The position numbers were made by a program, and so were the translations under genes. The notes under the pieces are model-generated. The model saw only the letters and a list, made by a program, of their open reading frames with translations. It was not told where the DNA came from and made no database searches. From Athripsodes cinereus (taxonomy: Eukaryota; Arthropoda; Insecta; Trichoptera; Leptoceridae), in contig OX388312.1 of assembly GCA_947579605.1 (NCBI GenBank), positions 2,728,001 through 2,792,000 of the forward strand: a stretch of DNA of 64,000 nucleotides, written 5' to 3'. Each line of letters begins with the position of its first letter. The first letter of the stretch is position 1. Of this stretch, positions 11,401 to 21,756 are shown one piece after another.

Positions 11401-12375
11401 ATTCAAAAATGATATATTATCGTACAGAAATTTGTTAAATATTTTATTATTAAACTCGCAAATTATAGACGAAAGTTTTTTAGACGAATTTAATTTTCTA
11501 AATTTGGGCCTACACATCGGATCTGTATTAGCATAAAGATTGATGTTTTCGCGTACAGAATTGATCAATTCTGTAATATTATTATCATTCGCGACGTTAT
11601 CATCTACATTATGGATAACGTTATTTATTATTATATTATTATCATTTATTAAAGTAATCGATTCTACATTTATGTCGTCTTCTAGGCTAGTATTTAATTG
11701 TATTGTATTATTGTCATCATCATTATTATTTAATGGAATGTCAGGATTGTTATCGCGGTGTATGCTATCAGCCACATCTTTTTTTATTTGATCGATTATT
11801 GTTCTAGGTAGTAAATTATTACGTATTATTGATCGTCTTTGATCGGAAAGTCTTTGTTCGCTTACGTCAACTGCCGGAAAATTTTGCCTAAATACCGTAT
11901 GTAAGCGTTGCCTATAACCTAATAAATTTGTTTCCAAATCCGTTACGATAAAATATTGTTGAATTATGAATTTATTAACTTCGGTTGTCCATTTTAATCT
12001 CTGCCTAGAAGTTCCTGCTTTTGTTTTTTCTGGTCTTAAGTTTGTATTTAAATTTCTATAATTTAGACCAGTTTCTATTACTAATTGTTTTTTTATATTA
12101 TTTATTTCATCAAACGTTAATACATTATTATTTTTAATATTATTTATCTGATTAGTTATTATATTTTCATTAAATTCAAAATTTGGATAGGCCGACTTCA
12201 TATAATTTACAATATATTCCAGGCACAATACCAAACTAGTAGACTCAAATTTTGAAAAACGATAGTATTCACGATACAAATCCCTGTTCATCTCGAAAGT
12301 AAATGACTGGGGTGAATACAAATTTGTCTCAATGGTTGCAGACCGTAACAACATAGAGTCGTCATTGATCTGCAA
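8500..12375 (-). pseudogene. R2-like polyprotein (Myb-like, RT, zinc knuckle, RLE) with one in-frame stop
   Basis: Roles: DNA target binding, first-strand nicking and target-primed reverse transcription. The frame is continuous over 1,291 codons except for one TAA at 10,957-10,959 (codon 473 from the TTG at 12,375). Frame is maintained on both sides (PSEPELKQFW follows the stop), so this is one ORF with a nonsense change rather than two genes. Domains: a Myb/trihelix-like block (RLKWTTEVNKFI, about residues 125-200); RT in the downstream half (numbered from 10,851) with AFDSVPH 161-167, YQGDSLSP 219-226 and YMDD 264-267; CCHC knuckle C566-C569-H578-C583; endonuclease core R653-P-D655, D670, K686. 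No frameshift is visible. Codon composition is strongly A/T. The element could be active in trans or at other loci if the stop is private to this copy. Confidence 0.9.
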
Positions 12376-12498
12376 AACATTTTGACTATGTTGTTGTCTA
12401 CTAGTGGTAATCGCGATAGAATCTCGTCTTTCTCGTTTTTTTAGTTTTTTTTTATTTTGCCTTCTTTTTTTCTTGCTGATATCGCCTTGACCGAAAGC
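12376..12498 (-). other. Open in-frame extension upstream of the first ATG
   Basis: The polyprotein frame stays open upstream of 12,375 as far as a TGA at about 12,499-12,501. It encodes a lysine/arginine-rich segment (KKKRRQNKKKLKKRERR). The first in-frame ATG lies seven codons inside the TTG, at about 12,354. Either translation begins there or, as known for some R2 elements, initiation does not depend on a standard AUG. Confidence 0.5.
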
Positions 12499-12523
12499 TC
12501 AGTGCAAGGAGAAGCTTTCAAGG
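12485..12523 (-). promoter_or_regulatory. Hairpin at the inferred 5' end of the R2-like element
   Basis: On the minus strand the outer stem CCTTGA pairs with TCAAGG and the inner stem AAGCT pairs with AGCTT. The loop region contains CTCCTTGC. R2-type elements often begin with an HDV-like self-cleaving ribozyme; this could be part of one, but the full double pseudoknot is not shown here. Confidence 0.4.
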
Positions 12524-12529
12524 TAATTT

Positions 12530-12700
12530 TATTTATTTATTTATAATTTTTTTTATATAAAATATTTACATAGTTAACAAATTCATATAAATAAAACATT
12601 ATTTTTCAATGACTCAACTTCAAAAAGAGAAAATCTCGTGTTTTGAAGTGAGCTACATTGTTACAATATTACAAAACAATACAAAAGTAAATAAAAAGAA
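12530..12700 (-). repeat. CR1/Jockey-type LINE 3' UTR remnant
   Basis: Contains the conserved tail hairpin at 12,612-12,652 (outer stem ACTTCAAAA/TTTTGAAGT; inner CACGAGATTTTCTC) and an AATA-rich tail to its left. No polymerase frame remains to the right. The R2-like element lies immediately beyond its tail. Confidence 0.5.
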
Positions 12701-14700
12701 AACAATTTCAAAAACATTACCAGAATAAATCCTGAAACTAATTAAAATAATTTATAAGATATTTCTAATAGGATAAGTATTTTTAATACATCTTAATTTC
12801 TTATATATAACCGACAATAGTGACATGACAGTTGTTACCTTTGCGTCACTCAAAGTTCACATCACACAAAACAGTTTCACAATGATACACATACATGTTA
12901 ACAAACATTTATCAAACAAAACACATTACAACATTAAATAATTCTAAAATCAATAAAAATAATAAATGAAAAACTTCTTTAAAATTTGTACGACATAAAA
13001 GTGGACGAGTTCTGTCATTCATACACACTACACTAAATGGAACAAATTTAAATATTTGTCAAATATAAAACTGCAGTTTTACATTTGACAAATTATTAAC
13101 TTATAAATTCAGGTATAGGTACTTCAATAACAGTTGATATTTTTTTATAGAATAATAGTGAAATAACAAAAAGGCAGAGAAAAGTTGTTGAATCACAATT
13201 GTTAGTTGGTCCTTTATATTTCCCTTTTTTATTATAGGTACCTACCTACTTTACTTTATTATAATATCTTTTTTATAAAACCCATTTTATTCAGATGAAA
13301 CTTTACAGAGTAGACTTTCGAGAACATTATAGAATATTCCATTATGGATTTTGCAATATTATATAATAATTCTATGATGGAGTAGGAATTGAGAAGTGGC
13401 AGCTTGCAAGGAACAAAAAGTATTCAAAATTTTATTGCATAACAATGCTGCGGCATTGTGGAGATCTGAACAAAAACCTTTACGGTATTGACTTTCACAT
13501 TTTTTTTGTAAAGCAGTAATCATTTTGTTCTGAAAATATGTCCCAAAATTATCATTTTATTTATATATTTGGTTTTATTTATATGTACTTTAATTTTTTC
13601 ATTTTTTTTAGTGACCACTTTCTGTGTCAATATACAACGTTAACCAATTCAAATAAATATTACCCTTTTCTGTAAAAAACATAAGAATAGATACGCAAAA
13701 TACTTTTACAACGTAAAGACCTTCTCGTATATTAAATGTATGTATCTATGTACATTATAGATAAAGAGATGTTATCATAAAATCAAGATGTCTAAAACGA
13801 TTAGTAATAGTAGGTAGCATATACTCATATATAGTAATGATGGTGACACGTCAAAAACTTAGTTTCCATATTCTCTACACTAAACCCACCCCTTTCTATC
13901 CTTCATCCCTCAGTCACTAGCACCCTTACAAGAGACTACAGAGGCGTACTTTTCATACATGCAAAAAGCATCGCATACCTACAATAATAACGTAATTTCC
14001 AAACATGCAAAATATGTACTAATGCATAAATTTTCTTGGACCTAGCTTCTACAATGTACATATACGCTGGGCTTTCCGCTCATGCAGAATATCAACGCAT
14101 ACCTAGGTACTTTAAAAATGAATGCACAACTGCAAAATCATAAACTAGAAAACATCACATTGGATTAAACGACAAATTTAGATCCCCCCCCCCTTGTCAC
14201 AAAATTTCTTGGTTCCAATTTACAACGGATTTATTTAAGGTATTAGGTATTCATATATTTATGGTATATTTTGTATTTTATTAAGCATTGAAAGATTAAT
14301 CTCAGTTTTGGGCTAGTGCCCAGAAAAACCCAAATACTCTCACAGTAAACTGAACACATGAAACTGAACATCATATATTTAGGCTCAGAAAAGACAACTC
14401 TAGAGATGGTAACTTTATGAAACGGTGTCGAAGAAATTATTTTTCATCACAATATTTACAAAAGTATTTAAACAATAAAAAGTTTTGTTACGCCACTGTA
14501 AGAGAGTAAGTAAGTAGTACCTTGTAAAAGTATTAGTTATAGTAGTAGGAAGACATTATGGTCTGGCATGCAAATGGGACAACCAACATCACCCACATCC
14601 TGCAACCCCCCATCCCCACCCAATAACACCACAAATAATATTATTATTTAACCCCCATCAACCATGATTTAGATTTAGACCTTCCACCTACCCTCTTGTG
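12700..14700. other. Long AT-rich stretch, no gene seen
   Basis: No frame of note, no tRNA-like box and no recognisable LINE protein. Poly-C (about 14,184-14,193) and T-runs are present. Candidate repeats are too degraded to name. Confidence 0.5.
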
Positions 14701-14717
14701 GTGTGTATGTTATATAT

Positions 14718-14937
14718 CTATCTATATACTCATGCCGTGTCCCAAGTGTGGTACGCAGAGAGGACGGATCGCTTTATTGTTTTATCCTAACATACTTTAC
14801 TCACTTTCTTCAGATGTCTTCAGAAAAGGTCTCCCACTCTTTCCCGTTAGTTTTTGAGTGTTCTGTAAAAGACAGATGTTCGAAGAAAAACATTTTACAG
14901 CTTAACATCAGCAAAAGCGTATACCACCCGTTCTAAA
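14718..14937 (+). repeat. Family A repeat, rearranged fragments
   Basis: About 14,730-14,760 carries a diverged 3' end motif (ATGCCGTGTCCCAAGTGTGG, opposite sense), followed by a plus-sense 5' half (GGTCTCCCACTCTTTCCCGT, then GTTCTGTAAAAGACAG) to 14,937. Confidence 0.6.
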
Positions 14938-14979
14938 TATCCTAGTAAGGACCATCGTCTCTATCGCATCAAAAAGAGA

Positions 14980-15111
14980 TGTAACATTGAGCAAAATCTA
15001 ATCGAGAGAAAGGCGTCTCAACGCTTACGAATTGACTCTAGGCTGGCTTAAGTAAGTGACTTTTGAGACGCCTTTTTCACTTCTTCCGATTAGATTTTGT
15101 ACAATGTTACA
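14980..15111. mobile_element. Hairpin MITE, 132 bp
   Basis: The left arm (TGTAACATTGAGCAAAATCT, then GGCGTCTCAA) matches the reverse complement of the right arm (TGTAACATTGTACAAAATCT, then GGCGTCTCAA), with a short unpaired centre. A truncated relative in the opposite orientation is at 56,044-56,135. No coding capacity; superfamily unknown. Confidence 0.7.
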
Positions 15112-16430
15112 TTATGTAAACATCGAGAAATCCGACTGGTTTTGTCATCTGCACGTTCTGCCCAAATCCGGTAAAACAATAAAAAAATTGGCAATATTTT
15201 AAAAGTCTAACTTATATAAAATTTTACCCGAATTTTAAACTGCGGAGAAACGTGATACGGGTAGATTTGTATTGAAATAAAAGTATAGATGGATTAAACA
15301 AAGATGAGAGTAGATGAATATCAGATGGCAATGTAAACTCAATGTGAAATATAGTAGGTATATACCTATGGTGTTGTTCTTGTAAGAATGTCGCACCTTT
15401 GCACGCACGAAGTAAAGGATACTAATCTCAGTAGGTATTTGTATAGTATACAAAAAATAATAATATATTAGGTAAACCTGAAGGATGACAATGAGAATAA
15501 AGAATAAGAAATACAAGAAGATAGAGAACTGAAAGAGCACAATTGCCTATTCACACAATCAAACTATGTCTGTGAATTTTGGAAAAATTCGAAGTTAATT
15601 TATGATTGAAGTTACTTTCTTACTTACATAGGTTTAATTTTTTGTAGCAACAGTTAGAGAATAAATTGGGATTCTATTTTGTATGGTATACATAAGATTT
15701 AAAATCCCATATTATTCTGGATATGTTCTTTATAATTATGACGTTCACACCCAAGAATTTTCCCTTAACACCTTTCCACCAAGGAGGAGAGAAGGTAAAG
15801 AAATCAATGGAGTAAAAAAATGATTTACTAAAAATCCAATATTGAAATATGATTTGATATTATGAAGAATATCAACAATCTCATAATTAAAACCACATTG
15901 AAAACAAAACAAAAATTGAAATTAAAAGTATTGATGACTTAAGTTATCCTGATATCATAAAATTGGAGATAAGATCGCGTCATTTCTTGCCAAAACTACC
16001 CTGGAAAAATTTAAATGTGTAGAGACTCGAGTGTCTGATTAATTTTCGGCACAAGTTTTAACGTATAAGAATAGTTTTATTGTGTGTTGTAGCATTTTTC
16101 TTTCAGCACTAAAGCCGTCATCGGGTACTGGGTATTTGCTATAATACCCATATTACAATTTATCTTTATAAGTATTTGTACCAGGTAGTAGTAATATTAT
16201 CTACCGAATACTGAGTACCCGGTACATAACTCGTACTCGTTTATCTCTCCCCGTGATGATAATAATATGAGTAATAGGGGATACAATATCTCTTCTTTAT
16301 TCTTTGTATATACGAGTATCTCATCGTTCCACATCTAGGGTGACCAACATTTGTACAGGAGGTAGGTATACTAAGCATAAAAACACTCAAATTTTCAGAT
16401 AAGATATTTATTATGGGTCGCAAATGTTTA
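15112..16430. other. No gene seen
   Basis: AT-rich; the 101-codon frame at 15,235-15,540 (minus) is hydrophobic only because of T-rich codons. No motif supports a gene. Confidence 0.45.
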
Positions 16431-16434
16431 TTTT

Positions 16435-16530
16435 AATTGTCTTATACTTGAGGTTTTGAGAACACCTATTGCCTACAGGATACTTGACAACTTACAGAAA
16501 AGAAAAGAATTATCATTTGTAGTATCCAGT
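16435..16530 (-). repeat. Family A fragment, diverged subfamily
   Basis: Has CTTATACTTGAGGTTTTGAG, ACACCTATTGCC and CTTACAGAAAAGA, the 5' half of the variant seen at 6,366. Confidence 0.5.
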
Positions 16531-16549
16531 ATAAAAAACCCATGCTACA

Positions 16550-16660
16550 ACATTGAAGGAGACCCACCGTCCACCGGATAGCTCAGAAATCTGGGGACTT
16601 CCATATATAAGTCTGAGGACTTCCATTTATCCGTATAAATTTCTACACTTACAAATTTGT
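16550..16660 (-). repeat. R1-like LINE 3'-UTR fragment, split by an RTE insertion
   Basis: Reverse-sense GAGACCCACCG, ATAGCTCAGAAATC, CCATTTATCCG and TTCTACACTTA match the tail module at 31,540-31,615. The module resumes right of the RTE insertion at 18,171 (CCATACAAGAGG), so the RTE landed inside this older tail. Confidence 0.7.
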
Positions 16661-16828
16661 ATTGCCTGGGACCGTGGTGTAGTACCCAAGAGTTGGAGAG
16701 AAGGAATTATTATCCCTTTATTTAAGAAAGGAAAGATTTCTACACTTACAAATTTGTATTGCCTGGGACCGTGGTGTAGTACCCAAGAGTTGGAGAGAAG
16801 GAATTATTATCCCTTTAGTTAAGAAAGG
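16639..16828. repeat. 97-bp tandem duplication at an insertion boundary
   Basis: Segments 16,639-16,731 and 16,736-16,828 are near-identical at a 97-bp offset (one T/G difference near the end). Each includes about 20 bp of target DNA (with TACAAATTTGT) plus the first part of the RTE. Because 97 is not a multiple of three it shifts the frame. Confidence 0.9.
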
Positions 16829-18159
16829 TGATCAGAAGGAGTGCTCCAATTACAGGGGAATCACGTTGTTGAGTCAACCGGGAAAATTATACGCAAAAAT
16901 TCTCGACAAAAAGTGTCGTAGTAGAGTAGAATCCCGCATACAAGAGGAACAGGGTGGGTTTCGACAAGGTAGAGGCGTTGTCGATCACCTTTTTACATTG
17001 TGCCAACTTTCTCAAAAGTGTTGGGAATATGACAAGCCTGTGTACGCAAGTTTTATCGATTTAGAAAAAGCATACGACACGGTACCTCGTGAAAATCTAT
17101 GGCAAGTACTAGAAACATATGAAGTAAGAGGTAACCTGTTGTCGTCGATAAAATCTTTGTACGTTGACTGCATGAGTAGAGTGAGGGCTTGTGAGAGTCT
17201 AACAGAAGAATTCCCCATTGGTATAGGCTTGAGGCAGGGCTGTCCGCTGTCCCCGATTCTTTTCACGATATATATGGATTGGATGAACAGAAAGAGCGAA
17301 ACTCCTGATCAAATAACAGTGGGTGATGTGAATCTGAAAACACTGTTGTTTGCTGACGATATAGTAAGACTAACTTCATCTCAGAGTGGTATGCAAGAAT
17401 GGTTGAGTAGTTTCGAGTCGGTTGCAAGTAGAGCTGGCATGAGTATAAGCACAACTAAATCGGAAGTGATGGTCATAAGCCGAGAAGAAATGCAGTGTGC
17501 GGTACATGTGAACGGGGCCCAACTCAAACAGATCTCGACATTCAAATACCTGGGAGTGGAGTTCTCAGCAGATGGTCGACAAACAGCGTGCATAGACAAG
17601 AGGATTGTGTCGGCAGAAAATGTGCTGAAAGCGCTTAAAAACCCGATAATACGTAAATCCGAGCTGACCCAACGGACGAAAATGGCCATATTTAAGACAA
17701 TATACCGCCCTATCCTCACATATGGACACCAGATTTGGATGCTCACAGAGAACGTGAGATCAAGGTTACAGGCAGCAGAAATGCGGCTCCTCAGGGGAGT
17801 GGCTGGTGTGTCATTGAGAGACCGTATAAGGAATACGTATGTTCGTGAGGCTCTCAAGGTAGAACCAGTACTCCTGCATATAGAGAGGTCGCAGTTGCGA
17901 TGGCTGGGTCACGTTCTCCGCATGCCAGAAGACAGACTACCACTTAGATCTTTGGAGGCTGTGGTAGAGGGCAGAAGACCGGTAGGCCGTCCTAGAAGAA
18001 GCTGGCAAGGGCAGGTGTCAAACTTGTGTGTTGAAAGGCTTGGTTTGGAGTGGCCAGAGGTCCTGGAAGCAGCAGTGGACAGGGATCTCTGGAGGAAGTA
18101 CCTAGGCGCAATGGGCCCCCGACCCAACTAGGACAAGGGGAAGAAGATGTATGTATGTA
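16661..18159 (+). mobile_element. RTE-clade LINE, 5'-truncated, with TSD
   Basis: The target duplication TACAAATTTGT occurs at 16,650-16,660 (again in the internal duplication) and at 18,160-18,170. The 3' end is a (ATGT)n microsatellite after a very short 3' UTR, typical of RTE. The 5' part (endonuclease and the first third of RT) is missing. Confidence 0.9.
16758..18131 (+). pseudogene. RTE reverse transcriptase, C-terminal ~457 codons
   Basis: The open frame runs from the second copy of the duplication (WDRGVVPKSWREG) to TAG at 18,129-18,131. RT motifs are intact: SNYRGITLLS, then RIQEEQGGFRQGRG, FIDLEKAYDTVP, GLRQGCPLSP and LLFADD. The C-terminus has LRWLGHVLRMPEDR and GRRPVGRPRRSW, the RTE signature. 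The catalytic aspartates are present, but the protein lacks its N-terminus and endonuclease, so it is not autonomous. An ORF call from the TTG at 16,866 would be artificially short. Confidence 0.85.
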
Positions 18160-18280
18160 TACAAATTTGTCCATACAAGAGGTAATTCAGACTAGAACAT
18201 TAATACCTACATATGAAGCTGTTATTGTAGTTTATAAGAGAGAATTTCATAGTCTTCAATATGTCTTCTGGTAGCTAAAT

Positions 18281-18345
18281 TGGATAAAACACACCTCGCG
18301 ATAAGGATGTACTGCGGGTTCAAGTCATGTCCAGGGCATTACAAA
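18281..18345 (+). repeat. tRNA-like SINE head, remnant
   Basis: TAGCTAAATTGGATAAAACA resembles a pol III box A and GCGGGTTCAAGTC a box B at tRNA-like spacing. There is no cloverleaf good enough for a tRNA gene. Confidence 0.45.
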
Positions 18346-18349
18346 ATTA

Positions 18350-19320
18350 AATTACGTTGTCTTTTCTAAGTCATATATGATAGTTTCGTGTGTTAATATT
18401 ATATATTTAGATATTTACAGAGTCTGTCAACGTTTGTTCATCCACCTGCCACATCTGGATAAAAATTGTAGGTATATACAGTTCTGGGATCGCATTGGCC
18501 GAAAATTTCAACAGTCCAGGAGAATGTGATGTGTTTTCAATAGTAATAATTGTTTGATCTAAATTGTATTTTGGTGAGATTGCCATGGTCACCCTACACC
18601 TGCGACACAATTTCACAGGGGGTTAACCCAATGTTTAAACATTCTCCCACTTACTCACAATATCTTCAAGTGGAATCAAAAAGTAAGAAAAGTCACGAAT
18701 TATCTCGGGTAATATTATATCCTCTCCATCTACCCTCGCAGAACAGTCAGTCACAGCTGAAACAATCAGAACTTTGACAGCGAATAAACAGATAAAATCT
18801 CAAAGAATTTGTAAAAAGGTGGAATGTATCAATACGAACATTTTAGAATATCCATAGAAATGATTAGTTATTTTTTACATATTCCGTCGTTTTTTTATTG
18901 TGATACTTTGTCATTCAAGTGGTGTGAATCTAGGCACTTATAATTTACTTAATCTGCACATCTAGTACTTGTGAATTAAATCCATCGTTATAGAGACTTT
19001 TTAAAACATAGTGCCTACGTAGGTATAAATAAAGTTTATTTCGGATTGTAATTTAGAATATTTCCCTTTTTTTATAAAATGGAAATGAATTTTTAAGTTG
19101 TCTGAGAACTAACGAACCAGAAAAATATATGAAATTTGTATAATTCTTCATTTCGTCGAATTCTTTAGAATGATAAGCAGAATGCCTCATCTCTGAACTG
19201 GAGATATTTTATGAGAATGGAAGACCTTTTCTTTACCTAGGACTCTACTTAATAGTGATTGACCGAGTGAACCTGCTAGGGACTGCCTCAAATTGACCGT
19301 TTAAATATTAGTCTTCATAA
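18350..19320. other. No gene seen
   Basis: AT-rich; no supportable frame or repeat landmark beyond short GTAGGTA-type runs. Confidence 0.45.
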
Positions 19321-19550
19321 TAATAATAATAATAAATATTTTATTAAATCAATATCAATGTACAAACGTTGAAACAATATATCACCAATTGGCTTCAATT
19401 TAGTTGCAGCAGCCTCACTAGGTTGCCCTGATCGAGGCGTGCTGCGTAAAAAATATATAAAAAAAAACATATAATCAACAAGGATTAATACATCTTACAT
19501 ACAAAAAAATAAAAAAGTATAAAAATAATCACATCAGCAAATTAATAAAT

Positions 19551-20180
19551 CGATAACAAATGAATAAATGGATGAATGAATAAAAGAACAAATGTACAAA
19601 TGAGTAAATGAATAAACGAATAAATGAACAAATGAATAAAGAATAAATGAATAAACGAATAAATGAACAAATGAATAAAGAATAAATGAATAAACTAATA
19701 AATCATCATCATCATCATCATCATCGCCCTCAACGCTCCTCCCGGGAGTACAGGGCAGAAACCAGCCTCCTCCATTCAGAGCGACTCTGTGCCAATTGCG
19801 TCACCTCTTCCCACGACATTCCTTGCGCTCTGATATCGTTGTCATAGGAACGGTGTATTGTGAAAGAGGGACGCCCGGGCCTACGGAACCCCTGCGGACG
19901 GAAGAACAGTGCTCTTTTTGGCCAACTATCATTGGGCATTCTCAAAACATGTCCCAGCCAGGACCAAGCTAATAAATAACAGGTTAAAATAAATAAATAT
20001 ATACAAACAAAAAAATTAATCAATAAATATATAAAGTAGTAAAAGAACAAATGTACAAACGAACAAATGAATCAATGAACAAATGTACAAACGAACAAAT
20101 GAATCAATGAACAAATGAATAAACGAATAAATGAATAAGTGAATAAATGAATAAATAAAAGGTAAAAATAAATAAATAAA
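19551..20180. repeat. Minisatellite of AAATGAATAAAC-type 12-mers, interrupted by an RTE
   Basis: Imperfect 8- and 12-bp units (AATGAATAAACG, AATGAACAAATG, AATGTACAAACG) occupy 19,551-19,703 and 20,035-20,170. The RTE insertion at 19,704-19,968 sits in the array. Long minus-strand frames here (rich in I, Y, F and L) are translations of the array, not genes. Confidence 0.85.
19704..19968 (-). mobile_element. RTE-clade LINE, severely 5'-truncated, with TSD
   Basis: The 9-bp duplication CTAATAAAT flanks it (19,695-19,703 and 19,969-19,977). In sense it encodes WLGHVLRMPNDSWPKR, then RRPGRPSFTIHRSYDND and AQGMSWEEVTQLAQSR up to the stop after YSREER, followed by a (GAT)n tail. A relative of the same family ends at 36,019 (plus) and a decayed one lies at 24,880-25,066. 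Confidence 0.9.
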
Positions 20181-20349
20181 CACGAAATAAGCAAACAAAT
20201 CAATAAATAAATAAAGTAATCAAAATAAAATTGTCAGTAATAAAATAAATAAAATCTGTATACATAACATAAACAAAATATATTGCAAATAACACAAACA
20301 ATCAATACAAACAAACAATCAATATGTACCTCCCTTTAAAGAAGGTACA

Positions 20350-20405
20350 CTAAAAAATTTAGAGAAAAGAGTGGGAGACAAATAGTTAGCCACTGATTCC
20401 ACAGG
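20350..20405 (-). repeat. Family A fragment
   Basis: Only the 5' head remains (AGAGAAAAGAGTGGGAGAC, then CCACTGATTCCACAGGG). Confidence 0.5.
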
Positions 20406-20739
20406 GTAAGGTAACCATCAGACATCCGAGTGAATTAAGCTTTTAGGTTTAAAGTTCATAGAAAAGGATTGGGGGGGGGAGGTTAAATGATTATAATATA
20501 CCTATTTAGAAAAGATAGTCATACTCAAAGGTTTACGTCCTGAAATGAACCCGAACTGTGTCAAAGAGGACGATGAAATAGTATTTATTTATAGGTATGT
20601 ACCAAAATAACACCTCCTAAAGTCACTGTGAATTATAATTACGTGTAAGTACCCATTATTTATATAAACAAATTACTCGTGGGTACTATGGGATGTTCCT
20701 GAAACGTATTTTATCTGACATAAGAAAAATGAAAAATTT

Positions 20740-20940
20740 GTAGATAAGACTTTTTTTTCAATTTAAGTAAATGTTTATTAGTGTTAAGAAATAGGTGTAT
20801 TATGCTTATCATACAATTTACACAGACTTTTTTTAAATAACTTTATACACAAATTATTCCTTTAAAATTGAGCAGAGCTCGTGTTTAAGGGATTGTTCCA
20901 TTGGTCTGCAAGTTTTTATACGGAGAACCGGGGTAAAAAT
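20740..20940 (-). repeat. CR1/Jockey-type LINE 3' UTR remnant
   Basis: Contains the conserved hairpin at 20,859-20,890 (outer CCTTAAA/TTTAAAGG on the minus strand; inner CACGAGCTCTGCTC) also seen in three other LINE tails. No RT frame remains. Confidence 0.5.
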
Positions 20941-20958
20941 GAAATTTCCTCTTTTATT

Positions 20959-21125
20959 TTTCTTCTTCTTCTTTGTTGTCGGTCCCTCAGTGCTGAGGAT
21001 CGTGACCATCATTTGTATAGGTGTGCACAAAATGCTTCCAGCGATTTCGATCTTCCGCTCGTCGCAGCGCCTCATGCAAAGTCCCCCCCGTAGCCCCCTT
21101 CACCTGCTCACTCCATCTCATTGGA
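20959..21125 (-). pseudogene. RTE-clade LINE, C-terminal 40 codons with (GAA)n tail
   Basis: In sense: WSEQVKGATGGT, then LRRAEDRNRWKHFVHTYTND and GHDPQH, with a stop, a short spacer and (GAA)n. This is the RTE end block (EDR-x-x-W). The related sequence at 50,321-50,443 has the same HDGH/NDGHDP-type ending, so both belong to one family. Confidence 0.8.
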
Positions 21126-21460
21126 TAGTATTTTTATAAAACAATAAAAAACGAGGAGGTAATACCGACAAACACAAAAATATTTTAAGGTAATGGTTAA
21201 AAAAATTTACCGATTGCTGATCTAGAGGAAGAAACCTCTATTAAAAATGCATATCTGCTGAACAAAGGCAAATGCTGGAGATGGTTTAGTGTAAGACTGT
21301 TCACAGCTATACATCAAATTGATTATAACATTGTTAACCATCCCTGTTAAGAGTTTATCGCTCATGGAAAAGTTTATGTATTATTTGTTTCCCTATTTGT
21401 AAGCTACCTTTAAAACATAGCTTCACATTGCATTTGCCTAACGATGAGAGATATAGATTA

Positions 21461-21540
21461 ATATGGCATCGGAAGTAGCTCATCTGGTTGGTATATCAGC
21501 AGTTGTATGGAGTGACGTTTATGATTTCGTTTAGAGACAT
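21461..21540 (+). repeat. Possible tRNA-like SINE remnant
   Basis: GTAGCTCATCTGGTTGGTA resembles a box A; no good box B follows. Too decayed to be sure. Confidence 0.25.
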
Positions 21541-21756
21541 TTTCTATGAATATGTATTTTGTTATGTGATGTTGTACCTACATGTTATATAATATAATAA
21601 TGATGGCGATGATGATGATGATGACAGAATTATATTAAATACTTTGAATATTAATTACTAAGAAAAGTAATTTATTAATATAAAATAAAGGGGTTGTGAT
21701 TAGAGCAGTAACATTCACAGAGTATGAAAAATAGCTGTGATTTACTTAAATATACA

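Larger units (their letters stand above)
8384..12523 (-). mobile_element. R2-group (restriction-like endonuclease) non-LTR retrotransposon, near full length
   Basis: A single open frame (interrupted once) spans N-terminal Myb-like DNA binding, RT, CCHC zinc knuckle and a C-terminal PD-D-K restriction-like endonuclease. That order is diagnostic of R2/R4/NeSL-type elements. The 3' end is fixed by comparison with the copy at 36,301-37,052: both share sequence up to GCCGCCGCGTA and then diverge, with an A-rich tail here. The 5' end is inferred at a strong hairpin (12,485-12,523), beyond which the sequence is an AATA-type run. No target duplication was found. The exact clade is not settled; the truncated copy starts just after an (ATA)n run, which would suit a Dong-like target. 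Confidence 0.85.

Noticed and set aside
15235..15540. 101-codon hydrophobic frame on the minus strand
   Set aside because: Composition follows T/A-rich DNA; no motif, no Kozak support, no splice context.
17381..17857. 158-codon minus frame
   Set aside because: Antisense shadow of the RTE RT at 16,758-18,131.
19730..20198. Minus-strand frames starting with FYYFIYLLIN or similar hydrophobic runs
   Set aside because: The hydrophobic part is translation of the minisatellite; only the RTE C-terminal part is real and is annotated separately.
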